Of a stretch of 45,371 nucleotides of DNA, positions 15,454 to 23,784 are shown piece by piece. Each line of letters begins with the position of its first letter. The stretch's first letter is position 1. Source of the stretch: Candidatus Cryptobacteroides excrementipullorum (GTDB lineage: Bacteria > Bacteroidota > Bacteroidia > Bacteroidales > UBA932); NCBI GenBank assembly GCA_017695065.1, contig JADILZ010000021.1, forward strand, positions 1 to 45,371, read 5' to 3'. The notes under the pieces are model-generated. The model had not been told where the DNA came from and did no database searches. It saw only the letters and a list, made by a program, of their open reading frames with translations. The position numbers and the translations under genes were made by a program.

Positions 15454-16788
15454 ATGAATTATCTATTTACCTCAGAATCAGTATCTGAAGGACACCCGGA
15501 CAAAGTTGCGGACCAGATTTCCGATGCGATACTCGACGAATTCCTGAGACAGGACCCGGAAGCCAAGGTGGCATGCGAGACATTCTGCAGCACCGGACTG
15601 GTGGTAGTCGGAGGCGAAGTCCGTTCCGAAGACGCATACGTGGACATCCAGAGTGTCGCAAGGAAGGTCATCAACAGGATAGGATACAACAAGGCTGACT
15701 ACATGTTCGACGGGAACTCCTGCGGAGTCCTTTCGGCTCTCCACGAACAGAGCCAGGACATCAACCGCGGAGTGGTGGTCAAGGACCCGGACGAGCAGGG
15801 GGCCGGAGACCAGGGGATGATGTTCGGATACGCCTGCTGCGACACTGATGAATACATGCCGCTTCCACTGGCTCTTTCCCATAAGACGCTCCAGATACTT
15901 GCCCGCATCCGCAAGGAGACCCCGGAACTCATGCCGTATCTGAGGCCTGACTCGAAGTCACAGTTCACCATAGAATATGACGAGACCACAGGGAAACCTG
16001 TCAGGATACATACTGTGGTGGTCTCCACCCAGCATGACGAGTTCGTGGCTGAAGAGCTCGGGCACATGTCGTACCGCGAAGCATGTGACCAGTACGGACA
16101 GGAGCGCGTGGACGCGGCCATGCAGGCCAGGATCCGCAGTGATGTGAAGAATATCCTGATACCGATGTTGACAGAAGAGCTTCCGGAAGAGACAGCCGCC
16201 CTTTTCAAGGACGACTTTATACTCCATGTGAACCCTACCGGGAAATTCGTGATCGGAGGCCCGCACGGAGATACGGGACTCACCGGACGCAAGATCATCG
16301 TGGACACATACGGAGGCAAAGGCGCCCATGGAGGCGGGGCCTTCTCAGGAAAGGACCCATCAAAAGTGGACAGGTCGGCCGCATATGCGGCAAGGTACAT
16401 AGCCAAGAACATGGTAGCCGCCGGCGTGGCCAGGGAGATGCTTGTGCAGCTTTCCTACGCCATCGGAGTGGCCAGACCGCTGAGCATCTTCGTGAACACC
16501 TACGGCACTGCCGCCACCACAACGGACGGCAGGCAGCTGGATGATGCCGAGATAGCTTCACGTATAGGGGAACTCTTCGACCTGCGTCCGGCGAAAATCA
16601 TAGAGAAATTCCAGCTCAAGAAGCCCATCTACGAACCGACTGCGGCTTACGGCCATGTGGGACGCAAACCGTACAAGGACTATGTGGACATCGTCCGCCA
16701 CGGTAAAAGGACACAGGAATATGTCCAGTTCTTCGGGTGGGAGCTTCTCGACTCGGTGGATATGATAAAGAGAGAATTCGGGCTATAG
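15454..16788 (+). CDS. metK: S-adenosylmethionine synthase
   Basis: A 444-residue enzyme that makes SAM from methionine and ATP. It has the N-terminal [21 protein letters not shown], the [12 protein letters not shown] signature at about residue 115, and the phosphate-binding P-loop-like [19 protein letters not shown] at about residue 290. Extra segments make it some 60 residues longer than the E. coli enzyme, a usual feature of the Bacteroidota type. It is controlled by the SAM-II leader. Its last 6 bp overlap the 3' end of the convergent propeller gene. Confidence 0.97.
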   Translation: MNYLFTSESVSEGHPDKVADQISDAILDEFLRQDPEAKVACETFCSTGLVVVGGEVRSEDAYVDIQSVARKVINRIGYNKADYMFDGNSCGVLSALHEQSQDINRGVVVKDPDEQGAGDQGMMFGYACCDTDEYMPLPLALSHKTLQILARIRKETPELMPYLRPDSKSQFTIEYDETTGKPVRIHTVVVSTQHDEFVAEELGHMSYREACDQYGQERVDAAMQARIRSDVKNILIPMLTEELPEETAALFKDDFILHVNPTGKFVIGGPHGDTGLTGRKIIVDTYGGKGAHGGGAFSGKDPSKVDRSAAYAARYIAKNMVAAGVAREMLVQLSYAIGVARPLSIFVNTYGTAATTTDGRQLDDAEIASRIGELFDLRPAKIIEKFQLKKPIYEPTAAYGHVGRKPYKDYVDIVRHGKRTQEYVQFFGWELLDSVDMIKREFGL

Positions 16789-17886
16789 CCTGCAGCGGTC
16801 CACGGGCAGGAGGGCGAACACGTCATCTCCTGCCCCGCTGGCCTGTCTGATGTCATCCGGCAGGAAATCCGCGCCGCCGGAACCGCCTGGTATATAGAAT
16901 ACAGCAACACCGCCGGACACTCCGACAAAGGTCAGACAGGCATGTCCGCTGTCCTGGACATACACTTTCCCGGACTTGCGGTCCATGAAGAACCCTTTGT
17001 AGTCTCTGCTGTCATATATGGTGCCTATCCCGACAGCGTCATCCATATACAGCGCGCCTGCAAGCGCAGTATACCCATCGAAGTCGTCCAGACTGGACTC
17101 AATGTCCGTCCTGGCCTCTTCGGGTACAGTCCTGCTGCCGAAATCGAAATGGTATTCCTTTTCGGGGATTCCGTCTTTCGAGAGTCTATAGACATCGTCG
17201 CATATCGGGAAATGATATATGAAAAAGTCTCCGCAGTCATTCAGGCCGGGACTCGACAGTTCGAAATTCGGATCGGTTGGCCCGTATTCCACAAAAGCCT
17301 CCTCAACATTCAGATTCCTGTCTGTCAAAAGGATACATTTGCCTTTATAGTCGGATTCGTCCCAGGTGGAGAGTTTGAAGAGGAACTTCCCGTTGTCAAG
17401 GCACTTAAGGAAGTCGGTCTGGAACGGGAGCGGCATGGACTCCTTGAATACACCGTCGGCCCCGTAAGCGTTCAGCACATCCTTCTGGGCGTCCAGGATC
17501 CACATGGTCCCGTCGCTGTCCACATCGAAGGCTGAGATCTGCAGATATTCCCCCGGTCCGCGCCCCTGCCTGCGGAGTGAAGACACAGGTTGTCCGTCAC
17601 TGTCGAACACGACAAGCCTGCGGTATCTCCAGTCGAGGATATAGAGCTTGCCGTCCTTGTATTCGACCTGATCGACAGAGGAGAAAAGCATATCCTGGTT
17701 CTCGCCTGTCTCCGGCACTATATATTCCATAGCCGAGAAGACCCGCTCCGGAAGTTCGCTGAATGACAGCCTTTCCATCTTGCAGAAAGGGATAATATCG
17801 GCACTTTCGCTGTCTGCCCCGCTTCCACATCCCAAAACAAAAGGCAGGAGGGCAACTCCTGCCACAAAACGATGTATAACCTTCAT
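16783..17886 (-). CDS. Six-bladed beta-propeller lipoprotein (BF_4/DUF4934 type)
   Basis: A 367-residue protein with a signal peptide ending in the lipobox VLGC (Cys20), so it is membrane-anchored and outside the cytoplasm. Blade-like repeats follow, such as [20 protein letters not shown], and the family mark GRGPGEY with [13 protein letters not shown]. Proteins of this family are common in Bacteroidales and have no assigned reaction; they may sense or bind ligands. It lies next to a TonB-dependent receptor, with a -7-like TATATTCG at 17907-17914 and repeat copy E immediately upstream. Two more propellers are nearby. Confidence 0.8.
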   Translation of the reverse strand: MKVIHRFVAGVALLPFVLGCGSGADSESADIIPFCKMERLSFSELPERVFSAMEYIVPETGENQDMLFSSVDQVEYKDGKLYILDWRYRRLVVFDSDGQPVSSLRRQGRGPGEYLQISAFDVDSDGTMWILDAQKDVLNAYGADGVFKESMPLPFQTDFLKCLDNGKFLFKLSTWDESDYKGKCILLTDRNLNVEEAFVEYGPTDPNFELSSPGLNDCGDFFIYHFPICDDVYRLSKDGIPEKEYHFDFGSRTVPEEARTDIESSLDDFDGYTALAGALYMDDAVGIGTIYDSRDYKGFFMDRKSGKVYVQDSGHACLTFVGVSGGVAVFYIPGGSGGADFLPDDIRQASGAGDDVFALLPVDRCRL

Positions 17887-17906
17887 TGTAATAAGTTTCA
17901 GTGACG

Positions 17907-17914
17907 CGAATATA
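17907..17914 (-). promoter_or_regulatory. Variant -7 element (TATATTCG) of the propeller gene
   Basis: On the minus strand the sequence is TATATTCG, one base off the TAnnTTTG consensus, 20 nt before the ATG at 17886. The other repeat-associated propeller gene has the same TTCG ending in its TAAATTCG (21671-21678). Confidence 0.35.
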
Positions 17915-17929
17915 GGAAATTTATTTTTA

Positions 17930-18027
17930 TTAACGTGGATTCGATGAATTTAATTTATTAAATTACATCGGATTACCGCTTTTAAGGAGCAGGCCCGTGG
18001 CCTGCGGCAGGGCCCCCGGCGAGGGGG
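17930..18027. repeat. Modular intergenic repeat, copy E
   Basis: It has two parts. Positions 17930-17977 are a 48-bp AT-rich unit with a 35-bp near-perfect palindrome (arms ATTCGATG and CATCGGAT, 17939-17973) that recurs at 45321-45368 with three substitutions. Positions 17982-18027 are a GC-rich unit with the hairpin GCAGGCC-cgt-GGCCTGC (17989-18005), 40 of 45 bases identical to the reverse complement of copy D. It sits between the TonB-dependent receptor and the propeller gene. Confidence 0.75.
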
Positions 18028-18059
18028 AAGGCAGGATATATGGGATCAAATACGGTCTG

Positions 18060-20390
18060 TCAAATGTCCAGCGACACCCCGACAGTGAACCTTGCAGGCT
18101 TTCCGGTCTGGAAGAACGAATTGCCCACTGACTTGAAATAAAAGACATTGTAATCTGTCCCGGTAAGATTCTCTCCCCTTGCGAACAGGTCAAACCACTC
18201 GAACGAAAGGCGCAGGTCAGCCCCGAGGACGGCATAGAACGGCTGTGAAAGCGTATTGGCCTCGTCCCACCATATCCGCCCTGTCCCAGAGACATCGGCT
18301 GCGAGTGTCAGGCTGCGGAGAATACCGGAACGGAAGCCGAAACTGTACCCGGCCCTGGCATTGAAAGTATTTGCAGGAGAATACGGAATCCTGTTCCCGC
18401 TGTAGTCAGCCTGGCCGTCATCGTATTTGATGAATCTGGCGTCCGTATATCCGTAAGATGCTGACAGAGAGAGTCCCTTCAACGTATAAAGCACCTGGGC
18501 CTCCACTCCGAAACTGCCGGAACGCCCTGCGTTGGCCATCATCCGGCCTGTGGAGTTCCCGTCAGGGAAGACCGTTATCTGCTGGTTGCGGCAGGCGATA
18601 TAGAAGACTGATGCAGAACCGGAAAGCTTGTGTCCTGAGCCTGGCAGGGAGAAATCGAAGTTGCCGCCGAGCTCATAGTTGTAGCTCGTCTCCGGCAGAT
18701 ATGAAGTGTTTTCCGCCGAAAGGCTGCCGCTGTCCTGCTCTTCCGGAACTCCTGCACCGGCCTTGGTACCGGCTCCCGGCCTTCCGCCGCCTCCGCCCGT
18801 CACACTGCCCATGGCATCGGACATGAGATCCTCTATCATCATATTCTGAAGGATATCAGAGAAAATCTGCGTATTGAAGCCGCCCGCCTTATAGCCTTTC
18901 GAGAATGTGGCGAAAAGCCTCAACCCTCCCTTGCCGCCGAAATCACCGAAATCGTACAGAGCGGAAAGCTTAGGGAGGAACTCCAGGTAGCTGTTGGTGG
19001 TCCATCCGTCAAACACGGTATTCACTTCGCGGTAGTCCGGAATCATCGGCCCGAACTTGTAATGCACCGTGGCCCTGCTGTCATAGAGCATCGAATTGCC
19101 CTCATAATCAAGCCTCAGGCCAGCTGTAAAAGTCCATTTCCCGGCTGTAAAATACGACTCGTGGTATATCGCCGCCCCGTAAGTCTGGAGCTTGAAATCG
19201 CTTTCTATAGGGAACTCTGACTCCTGGAAAGAAAGCATCTGCCTGACGAATGAAGGGATAGCATCGTTCCCGAGAATGAGATTGTCTATACCGTCCTGCT
19301 TCATGGTTACCGGGGCAGACATGGAGTTGTGCCTGTAAAAGCCGTAGATTCCCGTCTGCCAGGTCCACCAGCCGGTACGCCAGCTGTCCCTGGGCTTCAA
19401 GATAACCTCCTGTGTAACAGCTATTTCTCTCTGCGACTGAATGAGAGTGAACATGGAGCGTGGCGTGAAATCCTGGTCCAGGTCCATCCTGTCCGCGAGG
19501 AACTGCAGGCTGGTGACAGAACTGAGTGTGAAGTCATCTGCCGAATACTTCATCTTCACGGCATCGGTGATGTTCAGGCGGCGGTAGGAACTCTTGTCAT
19601 TGTATTCCACCGGATTGAGAGCGCCGCTCTGCGCGTCGTAAAGCCTGTACGCATAGCCTCCCTGTCCGAGGACAGAGCCCCACAATATGTTTTCTATCCC
19701 GAAAGACGGCGAAAAGTCCCTTCCGGCCCTGAAGCGGAGAGAAACGGCATCGTAAGGATCGCACTTCTCTCCTTTGAACTCGTTGGTATAGAAGCCGTCG
19801 GAGCGTCTGTAAGCAATGGCTCCGCCTATCCCGGTACCATTTTTCGTCCTGTCGTAATACGAGACACGGGCGTCCACAGTGCCCGCCGAACCGTATTCAA
19901 CACCGGCCCTCAGCCCCCTGTAAGCCATCGGGGAGATGGTGGTGAGGGAGAGAACTCCGCACAGGGAGTTCCTGCCGTACAGCGTGCCCTGCGGTCCTCT
20001 GATCAGGTCGGCACGTCTTATGTCGAGGAGCTCTAGGTCGTAGCTGTTCTTGTTCAGGACAGGGACATCGTCGATATAAAGTCCTATGACAGGGTTGTCT
20101 ATTCTGGAGCCGAACCCGCGGAGATATATGGTGGAGGTCATGGCAGACCCGTAGTCCGGAATATGGAGGTTGGGGATGATAGAAGACAAGTCCTTAGGAC
20201 TTTTCAACCCTCTGTTTTCCATATCCTTGAGGTACACTGACGAAACCGGGGAGGCAAGCCTCTCCACAGGAGCGGACTGCTTGAAGGAAGTCACAAGCAC
20301 CGACTCTGAAAGTGTGTCAAGAATCACTTTCTCCGGCTCTGGCTCCGCTGCACTGACGGACAATATTGACAATACTAAAGGAAGAAGCAT
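18060..20390 (-). CDS. TonB-dependent outer-membrane receptor
   Basis: A 776-residue receptor. A short signal peptide ends SVSAA. The plug domain (about 40-150) carries a TonB-box-like start (SESVLVTSF), SPKDLSSIIPNLHI, IYLRGFGSR and RGPQGTLYGRNSLCGVLSLTT. The barrel ends with FTVGVSLDI. It has no SusC-type N-terminal carboxypeptidase-like domain and no SusD partner nearby, so a siderophore, vitamin or small-ligand receptor is more likely than a glycan transporter. A glycine-rich insertion (GGGGGRPGAG, about residue 530) lies in a predicted extracellular loop. Propeller genes flank it on both sides. A TAATTTTG -7 element lies upstream. Confidence 0.88.
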   Translation of the reverse strand: MLLPLVLSILSVSAAEPEPEKVILDTLSESVLVTSFKQSAPVERLASPVSSVYLKDMENRGLKSPKDLSSIIPNLHIPDYGSAMTSTIYLRGFGSRIDNPVIGLYIDDVPVLNKNSYDLELLDIRRADLIRGPQGTLYGRNSLCGVLSLTTISPMAYRGLRAGVEYGSAGTVDARVSYYDRTKNGTGIGGAIAYRRSDGFYTNEFKGEKCDPYDAVSLRFRAGRDFSPSFGIENILWGSVLGQGGYAYRLYDAQSGALNPVEYNDKSSYRRLNITDAVKMKYSADDFTLSSVTSLQFLADRMDLDQDFTPRSMFTLIQSQREIAVTQEVILKPRDSWRTGWWTWQTGIYGFYRHNSMSAPVTMKQDGIDNLILGNDAIPSFVRQMLSFQESEFPIESDFKLQTYGAAIYHESYFTAGKWTFTAGLRLDYEGNSMLYDSRATVHYKFGPMIPDYREVNTVFDGWTTNSYLEFLPKLSALYDFGDFGGKGGLRLFATFSKGYKAGGFNTQIFSDILQNMMIEDLMSDAMGSVTGGGGGRPGAGTKAGAGVPEEQDSGSLSAENTSYLPETSYNYELGGNFDFSLPGSGHKLSGSASVFYIACRNQQITVFPDGNSTGRMMANAGRSGSFGVEAQVLYTLKGLSLSASYGYTDARFIKYDDGQADYSGNRIPYSPANTFNARAGYSFGFRSGILRSLTLAADVSGTGRIWWDEANTLSQPFYAVLGADLRLSFEWFDLFARGENLTGTDYNVFYFKSVGNSFFQTGKPARFTVGVSLDI

Positions 20391-20413
20391 CTTGTTTCCG
20401 TTTTTGACGGCTG

Positions 20414-20421
20414 CAAAATTA
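20414..20421 (-). promoter_or_regulatory. -7 promoter element of the TonB-dependent receptor
   Basis: On the minus strand the sequence is TAATTTTG, matching TAnnTTTG, 23 nt before the ATG at 20390. Just upstream, TTTTTAGGATAAT (20439-20451) repeats a 13-mer that also occurs in repeat copies B and D, and TTTTAGGATT follows at 20461. Confidence 0.55.
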
Positions 20422-20495
20422 CCTCAACATCCCTTAGCTTTTTAGGATAATGTATTTATGTTTTAGGATTTTTTATACATTGCCGTGGATTGATT

Positions 20496-21648
20496 TCACT
20501 GGCCGGAGGCCGTCATGCCGGATTCAGGCAGCTTCCGGATGCTTTCCAGCAGAGCGGAAACGTCGTGCCTGAGTATCACTTCCGTTTTCTGGTCCATGGT
20601 ATAGAAAGTCCCGGTACGTGTATCAAAGTCAAAGGAAAAGACATCCACCGGTATCTCGATCTGCGCCAGAGGCCTCCCGTCATAACTGAAGAGCCTGACA
20701 TATTTCCTGCCCTCGTCCCGGAAGAAGTGGACTACAGCAAAAAAGTCATCATACATCTTGAGTCTCATGGACGTGCGCCCGCGGTCCATGCCCTGGACAG
20801 CCTTGATGTCATCTACAGTATCCCCGAAAGTGCACACAGTCCTGGCGAATGAGCCGTCAGGAGAATAGATGCAGATGGTATTCAGCTCCCTTGCAGACTC
20901 AATCACCAGGTCACGGGACGCACAGTAGCCGTTGAAAGTGCCCAGGGTGTTGAGACTCAGTGAAACGAAACGTACACCGCCCTGTCCTCTCCCCACCTCC
21001 TCATCGTACACGGTCACCTCCGCACGGTTAAGCCTTTCCATAGGATCGGTCACGGATGTCTTTCCGTCCTGCGAGAGGATGAACCGGCTTATGGACTTCC
21101 TTTCCCTTCCGCTCAGGTACACAAGAAGCCTGGAGTCCGGCATCGGATAACCAGGTGCCTCCGTCCAGTCCCAGTTTGAAGATTTCAAGCACTGTTTTTC
21201 CTGTCCTCAGGGATTCTGTCAGATCGAACCTGCGGAGTTCATGTATTCCATTAAGGGGGAACCAAAGGCCGACAGTATGCCCGGAGTCATTGTAAAATTT
21301 GATGTTGTCCACATATACTGTTTCTGTAAGCTCTTCCGGACCCCGGCCTTCAGCGATGAATTTTCCGAGCACCTGCATATCGTCAAGGTCCACCACATAT
21401 ATCTGACCCAGCTTGTCCTGGGTGGAGAGAAGCATCATGGAATCGCATATCGTGAAATTATTTATCCCGATAATGTCAAGCCCTGCAGGAACGCCTTCAG
21501 GCAAAGTGAAGTCAATGGGATATGTGTCATGAACATACACCACGTCATCGAAAGACAGTGAATTTTCCGGGACTTCCTGTTTCCGGGTGCCGCACCCTGC
21601 CATAAGTGCCGGGATGATTAACAAAGAAAGGATTCTTGACAGTTCCAT
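20496..21648 (-). pseudogene. Six-bladed beta-propeller lipoprotein broken by one frameshift
   Basis: Two overlapping frames together make one protein of about 384 residues that aligns along its length with the intact propeller at 22625-23770. The first frame has the lipobox LMAGC and EGRGPEELTE up to RTGKTVLE. The second takes up with YPMPDSRLLVYLSGRERKS and runs to the C-terminus (ARELNTICIYSPDGSF, AQIEIPVDVFSFDFD). A +1 change is needed between about 21,199 and 21,140. An A5 run on the coding strand (plus-strand T5, 21195-21199) is the likeliest slip site. It could be a true inactivation, a switchable site or a sequencing error. Confidence 0.8.
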
Positions 21649-21654
21649 ATTAAA

Positions 21655-21801
21655 ATCAACGTCAGTCCGACGAATTTATGTTTAACAATATTATCCTAAA
21701 AATCAATATTTTACCATTTATGACCGAAATCCTGTCTGTCCACCCCCAGTCACCCCTCGCCGGAGGCCCTGTCGCATGCTACAGGCCTGCTCCTTAAGGG
21801 G
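21655..21801 (-). repeat. Modular intergenic repeat, copy D
   Basis: Read on the minus strand it has a GC module (GGAGCAGGCCTGTAGCATGC..., shared with copy E), then an AT module with TTTTTAGGATAAT (shared with copy B), and ends ATTCGTCGGACTGACGTT 10 bp before the propeller start at 21648. The end carries TAAATTCG (21671-21678), a possible variant -7 element giving a leader of about 16 nt. It fills the whole gap between the AraC gene and the propeller gene. Confidence 0.8.
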
Positions 21802-21818
21802 CACTGCAGCAAAGTGCG

Positions 21819-22628
21819 CTAATCAATCCTTGCCTTGAACTCCGTCGGGGTCATGCCAGTGTGCTTCTTGAAAAAGCGTGAAAAATACGACTGGTCATCG
21901 AAACCGCAGCGGGAAGCGATATCGATTACCGGCATTCCGCTCTGCCTCAGAAGGAACTTGGACAAAGTGATTCTGGAAATATCTATCCATTCTCCTGCGC
22001 TGCGTCCCGTACTGTTTTTCACCACACGGTTAAGATGGTTGGGGGAAACTCCCAGCTTTCCAGCGTATGCCGATACGCCCATCGAAGCCGTCCCCCTGTC
22101 AAAGACCATGTCAAGAAATCTGCCGCACAACGGATTCCCGGCACGGTCACGGCCGCTTTCCGCCAGAGAGTCAATCTGTTTCAGGAGCAGGTCAAGCGTA
22201 CACAAAAGCATCTCTCCCGGCTGTTCTCCCTCATGCTGCTCACGGAAAAGCTTATCCGCAAGAGAATCCACAAAACCCCTGTCTTTCTCCGGGACAGCGA
22301 CTATAGAGGGAGTCCGGCAATACAGTATACCGAGGTTGGGACTTTTGAGGAAATGACGGGAGAAGGCGCCCATATAGCCCTTGCTCCCGTTGTAATATTT
22401 GATAGAGAACGGAGTCCCTTCCGGAATATGGAGGAACTGCCCGGCACATACAAGGAAAGGCTCGGCCCCTGCATCCGTCAGGACCTCTCCATCCCGCAGA
22501 TACAGGAAACTGTCCGACCGGAAAACTGTAGGGGGAATCTGATGGCCGGGACGGTATTCCGCAGTATCCAGACATCTGATTACGAACGGATTACCTGAAC
22601 TTTCATGTGGATTTTTCATTTCCTTCAT
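21819..22628 (-). CDS. AraC-family transcriptional regulator
   Basis: A 269-residue regulator. The N-terminal half looks like a cupin sensor domain (HQIPPTVFRSDSFLYLRDGE, PFLVCAGQFLHIPEGTPF). The C-terminal double helix-turn-helix is complete: LGVSPNHLNRVVKNSTGRSA and then DIASRCGFDDQSYFSRFFKK with HTGMTPTEFK. The ATG overlaps the stop of the upstream propeller gene as ATGA (22625-22628), so the two are translationally coupled. This suggests it reads a signal linked to that lipoprotein and controls nearby genes. Targets are not shown by the sequence; the repeats in front of the propeller genes are candidates. Confidence 0.9.
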   Translation of the reverse strand: MKEMKNPHESSGNPFVIRCLDTAEYRPGHQIPPTVFRSDSFLYLRDGEVLTDAGAEPFLVCAGQFLHIPEGTPFSIKYYNGSKGYMGAFSRHFLKSPNLGILYCRTPSIVAVPEKDRGFVDSLADKLFREQHEGEQPGEMLLCTLDLLLKQIDSLAESGRDRAGNPLCGRFLDMVFDRGTASMGVSAYAGKLGVSPNHLNRVVKNSTGRSAGEWIDISRITLSKFLLRQSGMPVIDIASRCGFDDQSYFSRFFKKHTGMTPTEFKARID

Positions 22629-23770
22629 TCTGATAGCCGGTCAAGCAGGCTGCCTACAGCATACCTCATAAGTGCCTCCGTGGAAGAATCCAGCGTATAA
22701 AGACTTCCGTTCCGGATATCGAACCCGAAAGAATTCACCCCGGAAGGAATCTCTATCTGAGCAAGAGCATCACCCTCATAACTGAAAATACGTATATAGC
22801 CCCTGTCCTCTTCCAGGAACTTGTAGATGACGGCAAAGAAGTCCGGGTACAGCGTCAGCTTGGAGCTTCTGAATACAGGCTCCACATTCTGGACCTGTTC
22901 AATGTTGTCTATAGATCTGCCGACCGCACATATAGTCTTCATGTACTTTCCGTCAGGAGAATATATGTTTATACTGTTAAGCTCTCTGGGCACTTCCACA
23001 ATCAGTCCCCGGGAGGGATTGTACTTTATATCTCCGCTAAGAATGTTGAAATTCGGGATGACAAAACTGACGCTTCCGTCTTCACTCTGCTGGCTCTGAG
23101 GCTCTTCCTTGGTGACACGGGCGCTGTTAAGTCTCTGCATCGGTTCAGGTACATGCTCCTTCCCGTCCGGGCCTGTGATGTATCGGTACAGAGTGTTTCT
23201 GTCTTCTCCTGCCTTGCATACGAAAAACCTTGAACTGTCTATCCTGAACAATTTCAGTGCGAAAGGGTCCGCCACAACGGAATCGACCTTATCAATTACC
23301 GTATCGCCTGCATCCAAAGATGCCGTCACATCAAAATCATACATAATGTTGCCGGTGATATTGAGGGCTGAAGCATACAGGTGACCGTTTTTCCGGTATA
23401 TCTGTAAATTGTTGACGAACGGCGGGAATGCAACCTCACCGGGGCCGCGTCCTGTCCTGAAAAATTTCCCCAGTTCCTTATGGGACGAGGAACTGACGAC
23501 AGACACCCCTCCGGACTTGTCCGGAGTATTGAAAAACATGAGAGTGTCGTACAAATACATATTGTCAATCCCGAGTATGCCCAGGTCGACCGGCTCGCCG
23601 TCCGTCAGTTCATACTCTACCGGGAACATGTCATCGATGTATGACACTTCATCAAAGGAAAGGGAATTTGCGGGAATCACCCTTTCTTCTTTTCCGCAGG
23701 ATGCAGTCATGAACAGGGCGGCAGACACCCACACGGCAAGGCCGGATTGAAAAAAAACATTGTGATTCAT
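22625..23770 (-). CDS. Six-bladed beta-propeller lipoprotein (BF_4 type), intact
   Basis: 381 residues with a signal peptide and lipobox TASC (Cys25). The mature N-terminus NSLSFDEVSYIDDMFPVEYE closely resembles that of the frameshifted paralogue (NSLSFDDVVYVHDTYPIDF). The family mark RTGRGPGEVAF and the late blades NIYSPDGKYMKTICAVG and AQIEIPSGVNSFGFDI are present. Function is unknown; a periplasmic or surface ligand-binding or signalling role is plausible. It is coupled by ATGA overlap to the AraC gene and begins 14 bp after the acyl-CoA ligase stop, so all three may share a transcript. Confidence 0.83.
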   Translation of the reverse strand: MNHNVFFQSGLAVWVSAALFMTASCGKEERVIPANSLSFDEVSYIDDMFPVEYELTDGEPVDLGILGIDNMYLYDTLMFFNTPDKSGGVSVVSSSSHKELGKFFRTGRGPGEVAFPPFVNNLQIYRKNGHLYASALNITGNIMYDFDVTASLDAGDTVIDKVDSVVADPFALKLFRIDSSRFFVCKAGEDRNTLYRYITGPDGKEHVPEPMQRLNSARVTKEEPQSQQSEDGSVSFVIPNFNILSGDIKYNPSRGLIVEVPRELNSINIYSPDGKYMKTICAVGRSIDNIEQVQNVEPVFRSSKLTLYPDFFAVIYKFLEEDRGYIRIFSYEGDALAQIEIPSGVNSFGFDIRNGSLYTLDSSTEALMRYAVGSLLDRLSE

Positions 23771-23784
23771 CTGATCATTGCATT

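Noticed and set aside
18060..20390. SusC/SusD-type glycan utilisation locus
   Set aside because: The receptor lacks the SusC N-terminal domain, and there is no SusD, glycoside hydrolase or hybrid sensor in the neighbourhood.
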